Below the pieces are notes generated by a model. The model worked only from the letters and a program-made list of their open reading frames with translations. It was not told the origin of the DNA and ran no database searches. DNA of 40,580 nt from Nitrososphaerota archaeon. Its GTDB lineage: Archaea > Thermoproteota > Nitrososphaeria > Nitrososphaerales > CADDZS01. A program made the translations under genes and the position numbers. This document shows positions 33,579 through 40,580 of this stretch, in pieces (the first letter of the stretch is position 1; each line of letters begins with the position of its first letter). The stretch spans positions 1 to 40,580 of the forward strand of contig DAHVAI010000309.1 of assembly GCA_027314685.1 (NCBI GenBank), read 5' to 3'.

Positions 33579-34517
33579 TTGGAAACCGTCATCGAGTTTG
33601 TTGATGCTACGAAAGAGTATGGATCAACAAAGACGATAGGACCCGTCACTTTCTCCGTAAAGAAGGGAGAGGTCGCAGGATTTCTAGGGCCCAACGGCTC
33701 GGGAAAGACAACTTGCATCAGGCTTCTGCTGGGTCTCATGCGAACGACTTCGGGTTCGGTCAGCATAAGAGGACTGGACCCCATCACCGAACATAAGAAA
33801 GCCCTCCGACAGGTAGGATATTCTCCGGAACTTCCCAATATCCAGACATTTCTCACTCCGCGCGAACTTCTGGAGCTAGTCGCAAAAGAGACGGGAGTAC
33901 ACGCTTCCGACACGCAAAAGGAAATCAAGGAAGTGCTGGAGCTTGTTGGCCTTCCCGCCTACATCGACGTAAAGGTTGGCAAGTTTAGCAAGGGAATGGT
34001 TCAGAGGCTCAGCATAGCGCAGGGGATGATAGGATCGCCTGACGTTCTTGTCATGGACGAACCGATGATTGGCCTTGACCCGGCAGGGTCGGCGCACTTT
34101 CGCGAAGTGTTCCGGACCTTTTCAAAGGAGCGAGGCGGCACGATATTTCTTTCCTCCCACATCATGCAAGAGGTAGAATCACTCTGCACCTCTGCTGTGA
34201 TGATCCACAACGGCCGATTGCTGTTCAATGGAACGATTGACGAGGTCACAGGAAAGGTACTCGGGTTTGACTATCTTTTCGTTGAAGCTGAACCGGCGAA
34301 TGCAAACCTGATTGGGGCTCTCTCAAAAATCACTGGTGTAGATCAAGTTCTGCAGAAAGACAACAAGACAATGGAGATCAGGGTTAGAAGAGGAGATGAA
34401 GTGAGGCCTCTAGTAGCTGAAACTGTCCTAAGGTCTGGAGCGAAGCTATATTCTATGGGGTACTCGCAGAATCTCTTAGAAAGAACGTACATCGAGGCAT
34501 TGAAAAAGGGGAGATGA
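33579..34517 (+). CDS. ABC transporter ATP-binding protein (ABC-2 type)
   Basis: ATPase of an ABC-2 exporter, 312 residues. Walker A GPNGSGKTT at 38-46, an SKGMVQRL signature near 137-144 (a variant of LSGGQ typical of this group), Walker B VLVMDEP at about 156-162 and the switch His in FLSSHIM. A C-terminal extension of about 90 residues (from about 220) is typical of NatA/CcmA-type ATPases. TTG 33579 is the start. It follows the anchored surface protein by 16 bases and precedes the permease; its stop TGA is inside ATGA at 34514-34517. Confidence 0.93.
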   Translation: METVIEFVDATKEYGSTKTIGPVTFSVKKGEVAGFLGPNGSGKTTCIRLLLGLMRTTSGSVSIRGLDPITEHKKALRQVGYSPELPNIQTFLTPRELLELVAKETGVHASDTQKEIKEVLELVGLPAYIDVKVGKFSKGMVQRLSIAQGMIGSPDVLVMDEPMIGLDPAGSAHFREVFRTFSKERGGTIFLSSHIMQEVESLCTSAVMIHNGRLLFNGTIDEVTGKVLGFDYLFVEAEPANANLIGALSKITGVDQVLQKDNKTMEIRVRRGDEVRPLVAETVLRSGAKLYSMGYSQNLLERTYIEALKKGR

Positions 34518-35384
34518 ATCACGAGGCCAAAGATAGTTTATACCTTCATTCGTTACGAAATCAAGAGATCTATCGCTAGAAGAAAAGTTGTCGCCCTTGC
34601 TTTCTTTACTGTTTTAATAGGAACTCTACCGTATTTTCTGGTTTCTTATGTTGGTGGTGGCCATAGCACGCTAGAACAGTTCCTCGCACCCTACTTTGGT
34701 TACCTCTGGGTAGTTGGAGTTTTTCTGCCACAGGCATTCTTCGTCCAGTTCACAGGAATCTTGATCGGCGGTGGCGCAATCTCGGAAGAGTACGAGAGCG
34801 GGACGGCAGAATTGATTCTCTCAAAACCTGTCACGAAATCAGAGTACTTTCTCGGTAAGTTTCTCGGAGGATACATCCTGCTAGCATTCATAATCCTGCT
34901 CAACATGGTACTGGCAGTAATATCTGCAACCATAACTTTCGGACAGCAGCTTGTCCTTGGAACGTTGCCCACAGTCCTACTTGCGCAGGTGTTCGTGGCC
35001 CTTCTATTCTTCACCGTAGGATTCATGTTTGGTGAGGTAGTCAGGAGATCGTCCTTATCCTACATCATCGCGTCTTCAATCTTCTTTACAAGCGAAGCTT
35101 TCGGTCTTGCACTATCTGTGATGTACTCTATTACCAACACCGCATTATATCAGCAGGTACAGCTCTACCTTCCTACTTCACTGGTTGAATCGATACCTAT
35201 GCTTCTGGAAAAGTCTCATCTTCCTTCGACTGTTGTGACACTCCTAGGATTTGCTTCATTCGGCAGCTTCGTTGAAACATCATTTTCGTTCTCGCTGGTA
35301 CTGATTCTGGTTTATTTCGTCGCAGCATTTATGGTCGCTTTTGTTTTCTTTGAAATGAGCGACGTTTCAAGAAAAGTCAGCTAG
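34518..35384 (+). CDS. ABC-2 type permease with no ordinary start codon
   Basis: Membrane subunit of the exporter, about 289 residues, with roughly six transmembrane helices. The first is KVVALAFFTVLIGTLPYFLV. The cytoplasmic loop ISEEYESGTAELILSKPVTKSEYFLGKF is diagnostic for ABC-2 permeases. The open frame begins right after the ATPase stop (ATC ACG AGG CCA AAG ATA) but has no ATG, GTG or TTG until TTG 34761, which would delete the first helix. The ATG at 34514-34516 in the classic ATGA overlap is one base out of frame. Removing a single A from ATGAATC would restore MITRPKIVYTFIRYEIKRSI. So this is either a one-base indel (mutation or assembly error), a rare ATC start, or a recoding event. 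Confidence 0.8.
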   Translation: MTRPKIVYTFIRYEIKRSIARRKVVALAFFTVLIGTLPYFLVSYVGGGHSTLEQFLAPYFGYLWVVGVFLPQAFFVQFTGILIGGGAISEEYESGTAELILSKPVTKSEYFLGKFLGGYILLAFIILLNMVLAVISATITFGQQLVLGTLPTVLLAQVFVALLFFTVGFMFGEVVRRSSLSYIIASSIFFTSEAFGLALSVMYSITNTALYQQVQLYLPTSLVESIPMLLEKSHLPSTVVTLLGFASFGSFVETSFSFSLVLILVYFVAAFMVAFVFFEMSDVSRKVS

Positions 35385-35710
35385 TTAAGAAAGACGTTCA
35401 ATTAGCTCGGAACAGTTGTAACCGCTATAACATGTCTGTTCGAGCTTCACAGAGCCTGAAATGCGTTGATTTGCCTCGATGTTTGTCTTCGTCCGCCCTT
35501 GCGATAGACCAAGGGGTTGGTTTTGGCAGAATTTGATAAGTCATCCATCTTCGCATTCATACCTAGCTTGGCCCACGTCTGTTGAGATATTTTCTATGGC
35601 TGTGCCTTGTCCGAATGACATCCATTAAGTGCCCATCCCAAAAATCAAACTAGTAGCCGATTTTAGTTAATCTCGTGCCAAAAACGTATTTCACTACCAT
35701 CTCATGCATC
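35385..35710. other. Intergenic region, no gene seen
   Basis: About 326 bases between the permease stop and the IS5-type remnant. No tRNA-like cloverleaf, convincing reading frame or long repeat is visible. The end of the permease gene and the left border of the decayed element probably lie within it; the element's terminal repeat is not recognisable. Confidence 0.5.
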
Positions 35711-36018
35711 ATGAAAAAAATACCTACGATCAGAATCAGTCCAGACGACTTCTGGATGGAAATAGCCCCAGTTCTCGGGAAGGAGAAGGAACCCGGAACG
35801 AGGGGCAGACCACCTGCGCCCTTCAGGGAGGTGCTGGATGGCATCATATACGTCTTGAACGCAGGATGCCAGTGGAAAGCTCTCCCAAGGAAATATGGAT
35901 CTGGCTCGACGTGTCACAGGAGATTCCAGCAGTGGGTCAGGCAGGGAGTGTTCGAGAGGATATGGATCAGGCTCCTGAAGAGATACGGCGACATCAAAGG
36001 AATCAAGTGGGAGTGGCG
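35711..36018 (+). pseudogene. IS5-type transposase N-terminal remnant
   Basis: About 102 codons of an IS5/DUF4096-type transposase. The N-terminal pattern is IRISPDDFWMEIAPVL, then a GRPPAPFREVLDGIIYVLNAGCQWKALPRKYG stretch and FERIWIRLLKRYGDIKGIKWEW, which normally leads into the catalytic DSS region. The similarity stops near 36018 and no catalytic domain follows, so the element is broken by deletion. No terminal repeats are found. The gene is out of service. Confidence 0.8.
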
Positions 36019-36200
36019 TGGTCAACAAACAGGATGATCTTCTTTGCTCCGAGTCTCTTCGCTTGCTGCATCACGTTAGGCCGCAGAAGCGTGATGAATG
36101 TGTTCTTCCTTTTGTTTTCTTCGGAGCGAGTACTCGTTTCTGCTCGCGAACCCTTCGAGCGCCCGAAGCTGTCTTGCTTTGGAATTGACCTCCACGCCAT
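36003..36200 (-). CDS. Small basic open frame, doubtful
   Basis: A 65-residue Lys/Arg-rich frame beginning MAWRSIPKQDSFGRSKG. It overlaps the end of the IS5-type remnant, has no recognised family, and could be a fragment of another mobile gene. Listed because no other feature explains 36019-36200. Confidence 0.2.
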   Translation of the reverse strand: MAWRSIPKQDSFGRSKGSRAETSTRSEENKRKNTFITLLRPNVMQQAKRLGAKKIILFVDHATPT

Positions 36201-36353
36201 GAAGATCTGATATTCTACCTCTAGGCCAAAATAGCGGCCAAGGGCAACATCTCAAGTCAGGAAAAATATGTCTGCTTCAATTAGGGCCTTGACTTAGTAT
36301 CCTCTCCCGGTATGTTTTCCATTGTTTTCAATGAATAATTGCAAACTTTCAGA

Positions 36354-36464
36354 TTGAAAATTGCAATACTTGCATCGTCCATTGCTAATGCAAGTGGGGT
36401 CAATAGGTCCAGGTACACAGATCCGTGTGTGTGGACTTTAGGGCAGAAGCTTTTGGGTGCTTGA
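36354..36464 (+). pseudogene. Possible glycosyltransferase N-terminal remnant
   Basis: TTG-started frame of 36 codons reading (M)KIAILASSIANASGVNRS, reminiscent of the first strand and Gly-loop of GT4 glycosyltransferases, then a stop. Too short to be sure; it fits the pattern of decayed genes in 35.7-38.9 kb. Confidence 0.2.
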
Positions 36465-36476
36465 CCCGAGATATGA

Positions 36477-37157
36477 CTACTCAGGATGAAGAGGCGAGAT
36501 TCCTGTGCTGTCCTGGATGCCTTTTTCCATCCATTTTAGAAGCTCGATCAAATCTCTTCTGTCGGGTTCGCCCAGGTAACCTGCAGGTTGTTTAAGCGTT
36601 GCCGTCTTGATTACGCCCCTGTTAACCAAGACTTCCTTTTTTACCGCGAGTGCCATTTCTCCGTAGTAGTGCGAGACTGGGAGACTGTAGTAGAAAAGCT
36701 TCTTTGCCATCTCAAAGTTTCCACTTTTGAATGCTTTCCAGATTGCCACAAGGTACTCTGGAGTTGGGGACGCCGTCATTATTCCGATAGCTCCGCGCTC
36801 TAATTCCCAGAAATACGCTCTTCCATGTGATGCGCCAAAGATTCGCATCTTGTCTCCGATAAGCTGTTTCAACTTTTGGATCTTCATTGGAGTAGGAGGA
36901 TCTTCCAGTTTTACGTACTGCGAATGTTTTGTCTCATTGGCAAGTCGAGCAATAAGCTGAACAGACATGGACGGATGATCGCTTTCTGGCTCGTCCTGTA
37001 CGACTATTGGAATGTTTATGGAATCTGAAATAGCGGCAAAATGATTGAATATCGCTTCATCTCTCATCCTGAGGTTCTTCGGAGGGGCGATCATCACAGC
37101 TGCGGCGCCCAATTTCTCCGCCTGTCTTGCCGCTTCCATGGCTAGATCTGTAGATTC
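36477..37157 (-). pseudogene. DapA-family aldolase, N-terminal third deleted
   Basis: The C-terminal two-thirds of a dihydrodipicolinate-synthase/N-acetylneuraminate-lyase family TIM barrel. It starts inside the family pattern at ESTDLAMEAARQAEKLGAAAVMIAPP and continues with IPIVVQDEP, YVKLEDPPTP with the Schiff-base Lys position, and IFGASHGRAYFWELERGAIGIMTASP. About 80 residues, including the N-terminal substrate loop, are missing. The frame opens only at ATG 37139. It abuts, and partly overlaps, a creatininase fragment in another frame, so one deletion probably removed the end of that gene and the start of this one. The remaining frame is intact, so a shortened protein cannot be excluded. 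Confidence 0.75.
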
Positions 37158-37741
37158 TCGCCTGCGCCAGAATGAGGTCCCATGCTGTTCTCAAATTGCA
37201 CCTCGGAGTCAGAAAGCATGTAACCAGACGTGCCATATGCGCTCCATCTGACTGCCCTAATTTGGCACTTTTGCTCAAGATCGTGCCTAAGATTGTCGCA
37301 CGCGCACTCGATTGGCCATTGGTTTGGCAGGTGACCGTAAAGGATCAATATCTTTCGAAAGCCACTTTCAACCATCGATGTACAGATATCTTCAATTACA
37401 GCTATCATGGTCTCTGGTCTCATATAGAAAGTTCCAGGGAATCCTCTATGCTCCTCGGAATGACCGTAATAAATTGGCGGCGACAAAGGAACGCCCGTGT
37501 TCATAGAGACACGTTTGGCAACTTCTAGACAACAGAGAGTGTCGGTGTTGACTGGCAGGTGAGGCCCATGTTGTTCAGTAGCTCCTATAGGCAGTATTAC
37601 CATGCCAACGCGTCTTGTGATTTCCTTGATTTCCGGAGCAGATAGTTCGTCCAGAAAGATCGGAAATCTTTTTCCTTGTTTGGTCATGCGAGTTGACTCC
37701 AAGAGTTGACTAAAAGAAAGGTTCCGGTCAAGTGCTTGCAA
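37142..37741 (-). pseudogene. Creatininase-family gene, C-terminus deleted
   Basis: N-terminal 199 codons of a creatininase-family hydrolase with the canonical metal motif GATEQHGPHLPVNTDT that its relative at 14468 lacks, and PPIYYGHSEEHRGFPGT. The usual NGHGGN reads YGHLPNQWP. The protein runs to GPHSGAGE, the family's HxGxGE region, and then changes to NLQI and stops, losing about 50-60 C-terminal residues. The break coincides with the start of the DapA-family remnant, which implies a fusion-deletion between two neighbouring genes. Confidence 0.75.
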
Positions 37742-37799
37742 CGCCCTCTGATTTGTCCTGAATAAAAAGAATTATTACGCCTTCTTAGTTGCAGGCCTG

Positions 37800-38492
37800 T
37801 TGTCCAGAATCATAGATGTAAGCGTCCCTATTTTTGACACTTCGGGACAGGAAGAAACTCACCACACAACCGGTCCTCGCACCTATTACAAGCCGGGAGA
37901 TCTATACGTGAAAATATCAACTATTTGCTCTTATTCGACCGGATTAGGAGAGAGGATGACTTCGCGTATCGACGCTCCATTTCATGCGGGAACGCATGTT
38001 GATGCGCCTCTTCACAGAATAGAGAACGGCACGAGCCTTGACGATATTCCATTGGAGACTTTTGTTGGGAAGATGCGAGTTGTCGATCTGAGCTCAAGAG
38101 CCAAGGGACTTGCGATTACGGGAAAGGATCTTGAAGATGATGCAGAAAACGGTAAGATTGAACGACTCTTGATCAAGACAGGTTGGTTTAGAAATTTGGG
38201 CAAACCCAAGTATTACGATAGCTCGTCGCCGCACTTGACAATGGATGCTGTTCAATGGATGGTAGCTAAGGGTGTGAAATTGCTTGCGACGGATTTCATG
38301 CCAGATCCTCCACATGCTCTGAGTCTTCCAGTCCAGAGGAAGATACTGGAATCCGGTATCTGCATTCTAGCCAATTTAGCCAACCTGGATCAGATTAGCA
38401 AGAAACATGTAGATATTGTCGCACTTCCAGTCAAGATTGCGGGCGCCGAGGGCTCTCCATGCAGGGCAATTGTCATTGAAGACGACTCGTAG
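37800..38492 (+). CDS. Cyclase family protein (kynurenine-formamidase-like)
   Basis: A 230-residue metal-dependent hydrolase of the cyclase family (PF04199), which includes bacterial kynurenine formamidase and isatin hydrolase. The defining metal motif HAGTHVDAPLHRI is near residues 62-74, and conserved VVDLSS, LLIKTGWF and the LATDFMPDPPH segment follow. Start is TTG 37800. It is the one intact gene in the decayed zone. Amide or lactam hydrolysis would suit the theme of the window. It stands divergent from the creatininase fragment. Confidence 0.88.
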   Translation: MSRIIDVSVPIFDTSGQEETHHTTGPRTYYKPGDLYVKISTICSYSTGLGERMTSRIDAPFHAGTHVDAPLHRIENGTSLDDIPLETFVGKMRVVDLSSRAKGLAITGKDLEDDAENGKIERLLIKTGWFRNLGKPKYYDSSSPHLTMDAVQWMVAKGVKLLATDFMPDPPHALSLPVQRKILESGICILANLANLDQISKKHVDIVALPVKIAGAEGSPCRAIVIEDDS

Positions 38493-38514
38493 CTGTTGTA
38501 GCGCGAATACTAGA

Positions 38515-38849
38515 TTTCGGCAAAATAAGTCGGGTACGGAAGTAAGTTCGACTGAAGTACTTGGAATCAGTTCTTGAATTATCTCTCTAATTTCCTGTAA
38601 AGAATAGACGCGTCCCATACCAAACCTGACGGACACAAAATCAGCCCATGTGAATTGAAGTAAACGAATCCCGATTTCTCACAGGCAAGTTACGTAGTGC
38701 TGCATATCGTTGTAGGCCTCTTATTCCGTCTGCTCCAACTTTTGGGTGGTTGTAGATTACGTTTGAGCTGGTATAGACAACACGTCCAACTATATTGAGT
38801 CTGGTAACTTCGAGAACGTTTGCAGTGCCGAATTGAGCACCATACAAGC
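38515..38849 (-). pseudogene. NAD-dependent epimerase/dehydratase (extended SDR) remnant
   Basis: Two overlapping frames on the minus strand jointly resemble a sugar-nucleotide epimerase. Near 38847 the sequence reads GTANVLEVTRLNIVGRVVYTSSNVIY, the SDR NVLEA...RVVYTSS strand. Downstream, after a frame change near 38640, it reads FGMGRVYSLQEIREIIQELIPS, like the C-terminal domain of such enzymes. The NAD-binding N-terminus and about 100 central residues are missing and a frameshift separates the parts. It is a dead gene filling the 395-base gap before the C45-type gene. Confidence 0.6.
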
Positions 38850-38887
38850 ATTTTATCGTCGAATAATACTACGTTTTCGTAGAGAAC

Positions 38888-40219
38888 ATGCCAAGGCAAA
38901 AAGGCAAACTTCGAGAGTTTCCAAGCGCAACAAATGAATCATCTGGCTACAACAACCTCACATTGTTTTCGGAACGAAGTGTAGTTTATCCGTGGACTTC
39001 TCCTATCCCGGTTGTTTTCGTGGAGGGAGACTCTGCCGAGATGGGCAAAGAATTCGCCCGCGCAACGAAGAGCATTACAAGAAAGAACGTAGAGTTCAAC
39101 GTTCCAAGGCTCAAAGAGATTCTCGCAAAAACCAGGGTGAAACCAAGCGATTACGTTAGGGCAATTGAAGCTGCGATCAGGAAATTCGCTACCTCTGACT
39201 TTCTTGACGAAATGCAGTCAATGGCCGATGCCGCAAAGCTTTCTTACGAATCCATAGTACTGTTAAATTCCAACATCGACATAATTACTGCGTTTTCGGG
39301 GCCCGAATCGGCGGACCGCTTTTCTTGCAGCATGTTTGCCGCTTGGGGAAATGCAACCAGGGGAAGGGAAACAATTGCAGGTCACAACGACGACGGAAAC
39401 AGAATAATGGATCAGTATGCCGTACTTAAGATAGCGAAACCAAAACACGGACATGCCTTTGTCTGTCCGCAGGTCCCAGGATATTTGGGGTACGACTGCT
39501 TTGTTAACTCGGCTCAGATGTTTGTCTGTGGTACAGCTGTGGATGATCGTATGAAAGACTCAGAACTATTGAAGGAAGGAGTTCCTAACTGGGCGCTGTA
39601 CCGGTGGATCGGCCAGTTTGCTGATAGCGTAGAAGATGCGAGCAAACGCCTACTTTCGTCCAAGAGCATGACCCTAAAGAACTGGTGTTTTGTAGGGAAG
39701 GGAGAGGGAGTGGTCATCGAAGCTACTCCCAGACATCATGCAAACATGAAGCTTCCGAGGTCAGAGAATTGGATAGGCCTGTCCACATGTACGGTATGCC
39801 CCGAAATTTCAAGGTACACCGTCAAATCCAAGAACAAGACGAGTGGTCAGTATCGTATAGTCTCCGTGAGAAAAGAAGTAGCGCAAAGATACGGGGAAAT
39901 TGATTCAGATTCAGGTATTGGCATCTTATCGAGCCACTACGATTCCATGAGGAATAGAACAGTGGCAAGCGAGCACACTCCTTGCAGACACATGGAATAC
40001 GAAGGTAGATTCGCGGGAACTTGCAGATCGCTTCTAGCTACATTCAACGAGAAAAATGATCGAGTTGGTCGTTCAACTAACATCGATGTCGCGCTCGGCA
40101 ACCCCTGTTTCGCCTATTGGAGAAGACTGCGGTTCAACGAAAAGTTTGACCTGGTAGTAGGTTACGACAGGAATAGTGCATCAGAGCGTAAGCTTAACGA
40201 ATTGTTAATCTGGTTGTGA
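38888..40219 (+). CDS. C45-type autoproteolytic acyltransferase/amidohydrolase
   Basis: A 443-residue protein resembling acyl-CoA:6-aminopenicillanate acyltransferase and related Ntn hydrolases. A Cys (147) in RFSCSMFAAWG sits where these proteins have the nucleophile, followed by ETIAGHNDD (164-169), PGYLGYDCFVNSAQMFVCGT and, near the C-terminus, HTPCRHM and VALGNPC. In the family the N-terminus is removed by self-cleavage to free the Cys; here a roughly 146-residue N-terminal part with helices would be the pro-segment. The start ATG 38888 follows the epimerase remnant closely. Family members make or break amide bonds on small molecules and peptides; substrate unknown. Confidence 0.8.
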   Translation: MPRQKGKLREFPSATNESSGYNNLTLFSERSVVYPWTSPIPVVFVEGDSAEMGKEFARATKSITRKNVEFNVPRLKEILAKTRVKPSDYVRAIEAAIRKFATSDFLDEMQSMADAAKLSYESIVLLNSNIDIITAFSGPESADRFSCSMFAAWGNATRGRETIAGHNDDGNRIMDQYAVLKIAKPKHGHAFVCPQVPGYLGYDCFVNSAQMFVCGTAVDDRMKDSELLKEGVPNWALYRWIGQFADSVEDASKRLLSSKSMTLKNWCFVGKGEGVVIEATPRHHANMKLPRSENWIGLSTCTVCPEISRYTVKSKNKTSGQYRIVSVRKEVAQRYGEIDSDSGIGILSSHYDSMRNRTVASEHTPCRHMEYEGRFAGTCRSLLATFNEKNDRVGRSTNIDVALGNPCFAYWRRLRFNEKFDLVVGYDRNSASERKLNELLIWL

Positions 40220-40391
40220 TTGCGCAAGAGCCTAGCAGGTGAAGTCAACTGACTCCCAGATTAACACTCTTCGAGGGAACTACAACCTTCGTGGGAATTG
40301 CAGTTCATTCGATTTCGTGGTTCATGCGAAGCTCCCAGGGGAATAGATTTAGCAATATTGCAGAAAGAGAGGCCTCCGGAAAAGACCTAAT

Positions 40392-40580
40392 TTGAGCTCT
40401 CGGAAGAAATTTGTCATAAAGTCTGTACCTGGAACTCCTCCTGCTAGCGGACCCTATTCGAGGGTAGTTCGCTTCGAAAATACCGTCTACGTATCTGGTC
40501 TGTCCCCAAGAAACCCTGATGGAAGTGTTTTCAGGGGAACAATTGAAGAAGAAGTTACTAACGTTATAGAAAATATAAGC
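40392..40580 (+). CDS. ridA: RidA family deaminase (C-terminus cut by window edge)
   Basis: The 63 codons in the window match the start of a RidA/YjgF protein: VPGTPPASGPYSRVVRFENTVYVSGL, then RNPDGS and GTIEEEVTNVIENI. RidA hydrolyses reactive enamines and imines released by PLP enzymes, or, in Rut-type pathways, aminoacrylates from ring breakdown. The catalytic Arg lies beyond the right edge. Start TTG 40392. An AT-rich stretch around 40347-40357 could be its promoter. It is the first gene after the C45-type enzyme. Confidence 0.85.
   Translation, partial: MSSRKKFVIKSVPGTPPASGPYSRVVRFENTVYVSGLSPRNPDGSVFRGTIEEEVTNVIENIS

Noticed and set aside
33407..33928. 173-codon frame on the minus strand over the anchored protein and ATPase
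   Set aside because: It runs across two genes with good family motifs on the other strand and has none itself.
35385..35710. Search for tRNA or other RNA genes in the longest gaps
   Set aside because: No acceptor-stem pairing with T-loop GTTCRANNC or similar was seen here, at 36201-36476, or at 40220-40391.
37057..37278. 73-codon frame bridging the creatininase and DapA remnants
   Set aside because: It is the third frame over the deletion junction and carries neither family's pattern.
1..40580. CRISPR array or defence island
   Set aside because: No regularly spaced direct repeats and no cas, restriction or toxin genes; the only direct repeats are the two target-site copies.

Overview
This is almost certainly archaeal chromosomal DNA. 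Genes are preceded by TATA-like AT-rich boxes whose centres lie about 25-30 bases before the start codon, Shine-Dalgarno sequences are essentially absent, and TTG is a very common start. That pattern implies leaderless transcripts. Gene content agrees: a Dph6-type diphthamide ATP-pyrophosphatase, a DUF4443-like protein, an ADP-forming acyl-CoA synthetase, an F420-type luciferase-like oxidoreductase and a sedolisin. My best guess is a heterotrophic, non-ammonia-oxidising member of Nitrososphaerota (Thaumarchaeota) or a close relative. The isocitrate lyase indicates growth on C2 units or fatty acids.

Layout. 1-2793: isocitrate lyase (cut by the left edge), a zinc-ribbon mini-protein, MsrB and a PhzF-family protein, all on the minus strand. 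2817-7088: an alpha/beta hydrolase and a metal-dependent amidohydrolase (plus strand), then an orphan family-5 solute-binding protein (minus). 7155-8256: a complete insertion sequence with inverted repeats and a 16-17 bp target duplication. 8300-24959: a dense catabolic block holding a CitE-like lyase, ADP-forming acyl-CoA synthetase, two adjacent amidohydrolases (one with its metal ligands gone), an allantoinase/hydantoinase-like enzyme, an altered creatininase-like protein, an F420-type oxidoreductase, a ParB-like protein fused to a SnoaL-like domain, Nif3, YciI-like, UbiD decarboxylase, a molybdenum hydroxylase large subunit, a 4,5-dihydroxyphthalate-decarboxylase-like protein and a DRE-TIM aldolase. 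25001-28145: Dph6, DUF4443, a cobalamin-binding protein and two unknown genes. 28208-35384: a phosphoesterase and a sedolisin (divergent), a 14-TM drug/metabolite exporter, and a three-gene ABC exporter locus whose permease lacks an ordinary start. 35400-38890: a decayed zone with an IS5-type remnant, a creatininase/DapA deletion scar and a sugar-epimerase pseudogene, plus one intact cyclase gene. 38888-40580: a C45-type acyltransferase/amidohydrolase and a RidA protein cut by the right edge.

How the genes may work together. Mo-hydroxylase, UbiD, Pht5-like decarboxylase, F420 oxidoreductase, cyclic amidohydrolase, amidohydrolases, creatininase-like enzyme, CitE lyase and ADP-forming CoA ligase read as a kit for opening and dismantling an N-heterocyclic or carboxylated aromatic ring down to acyl-CoA, with RidA and the alpha/beta hydrolase fitting the same theme. 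The substrate cannot be named from sequence. The most unusual items are the ParB-SnoaL fusion, the perfect palindrome about 1.1 kb from it whose outer half-sites match those of parS, and the dead/active amidohydrolase pair.
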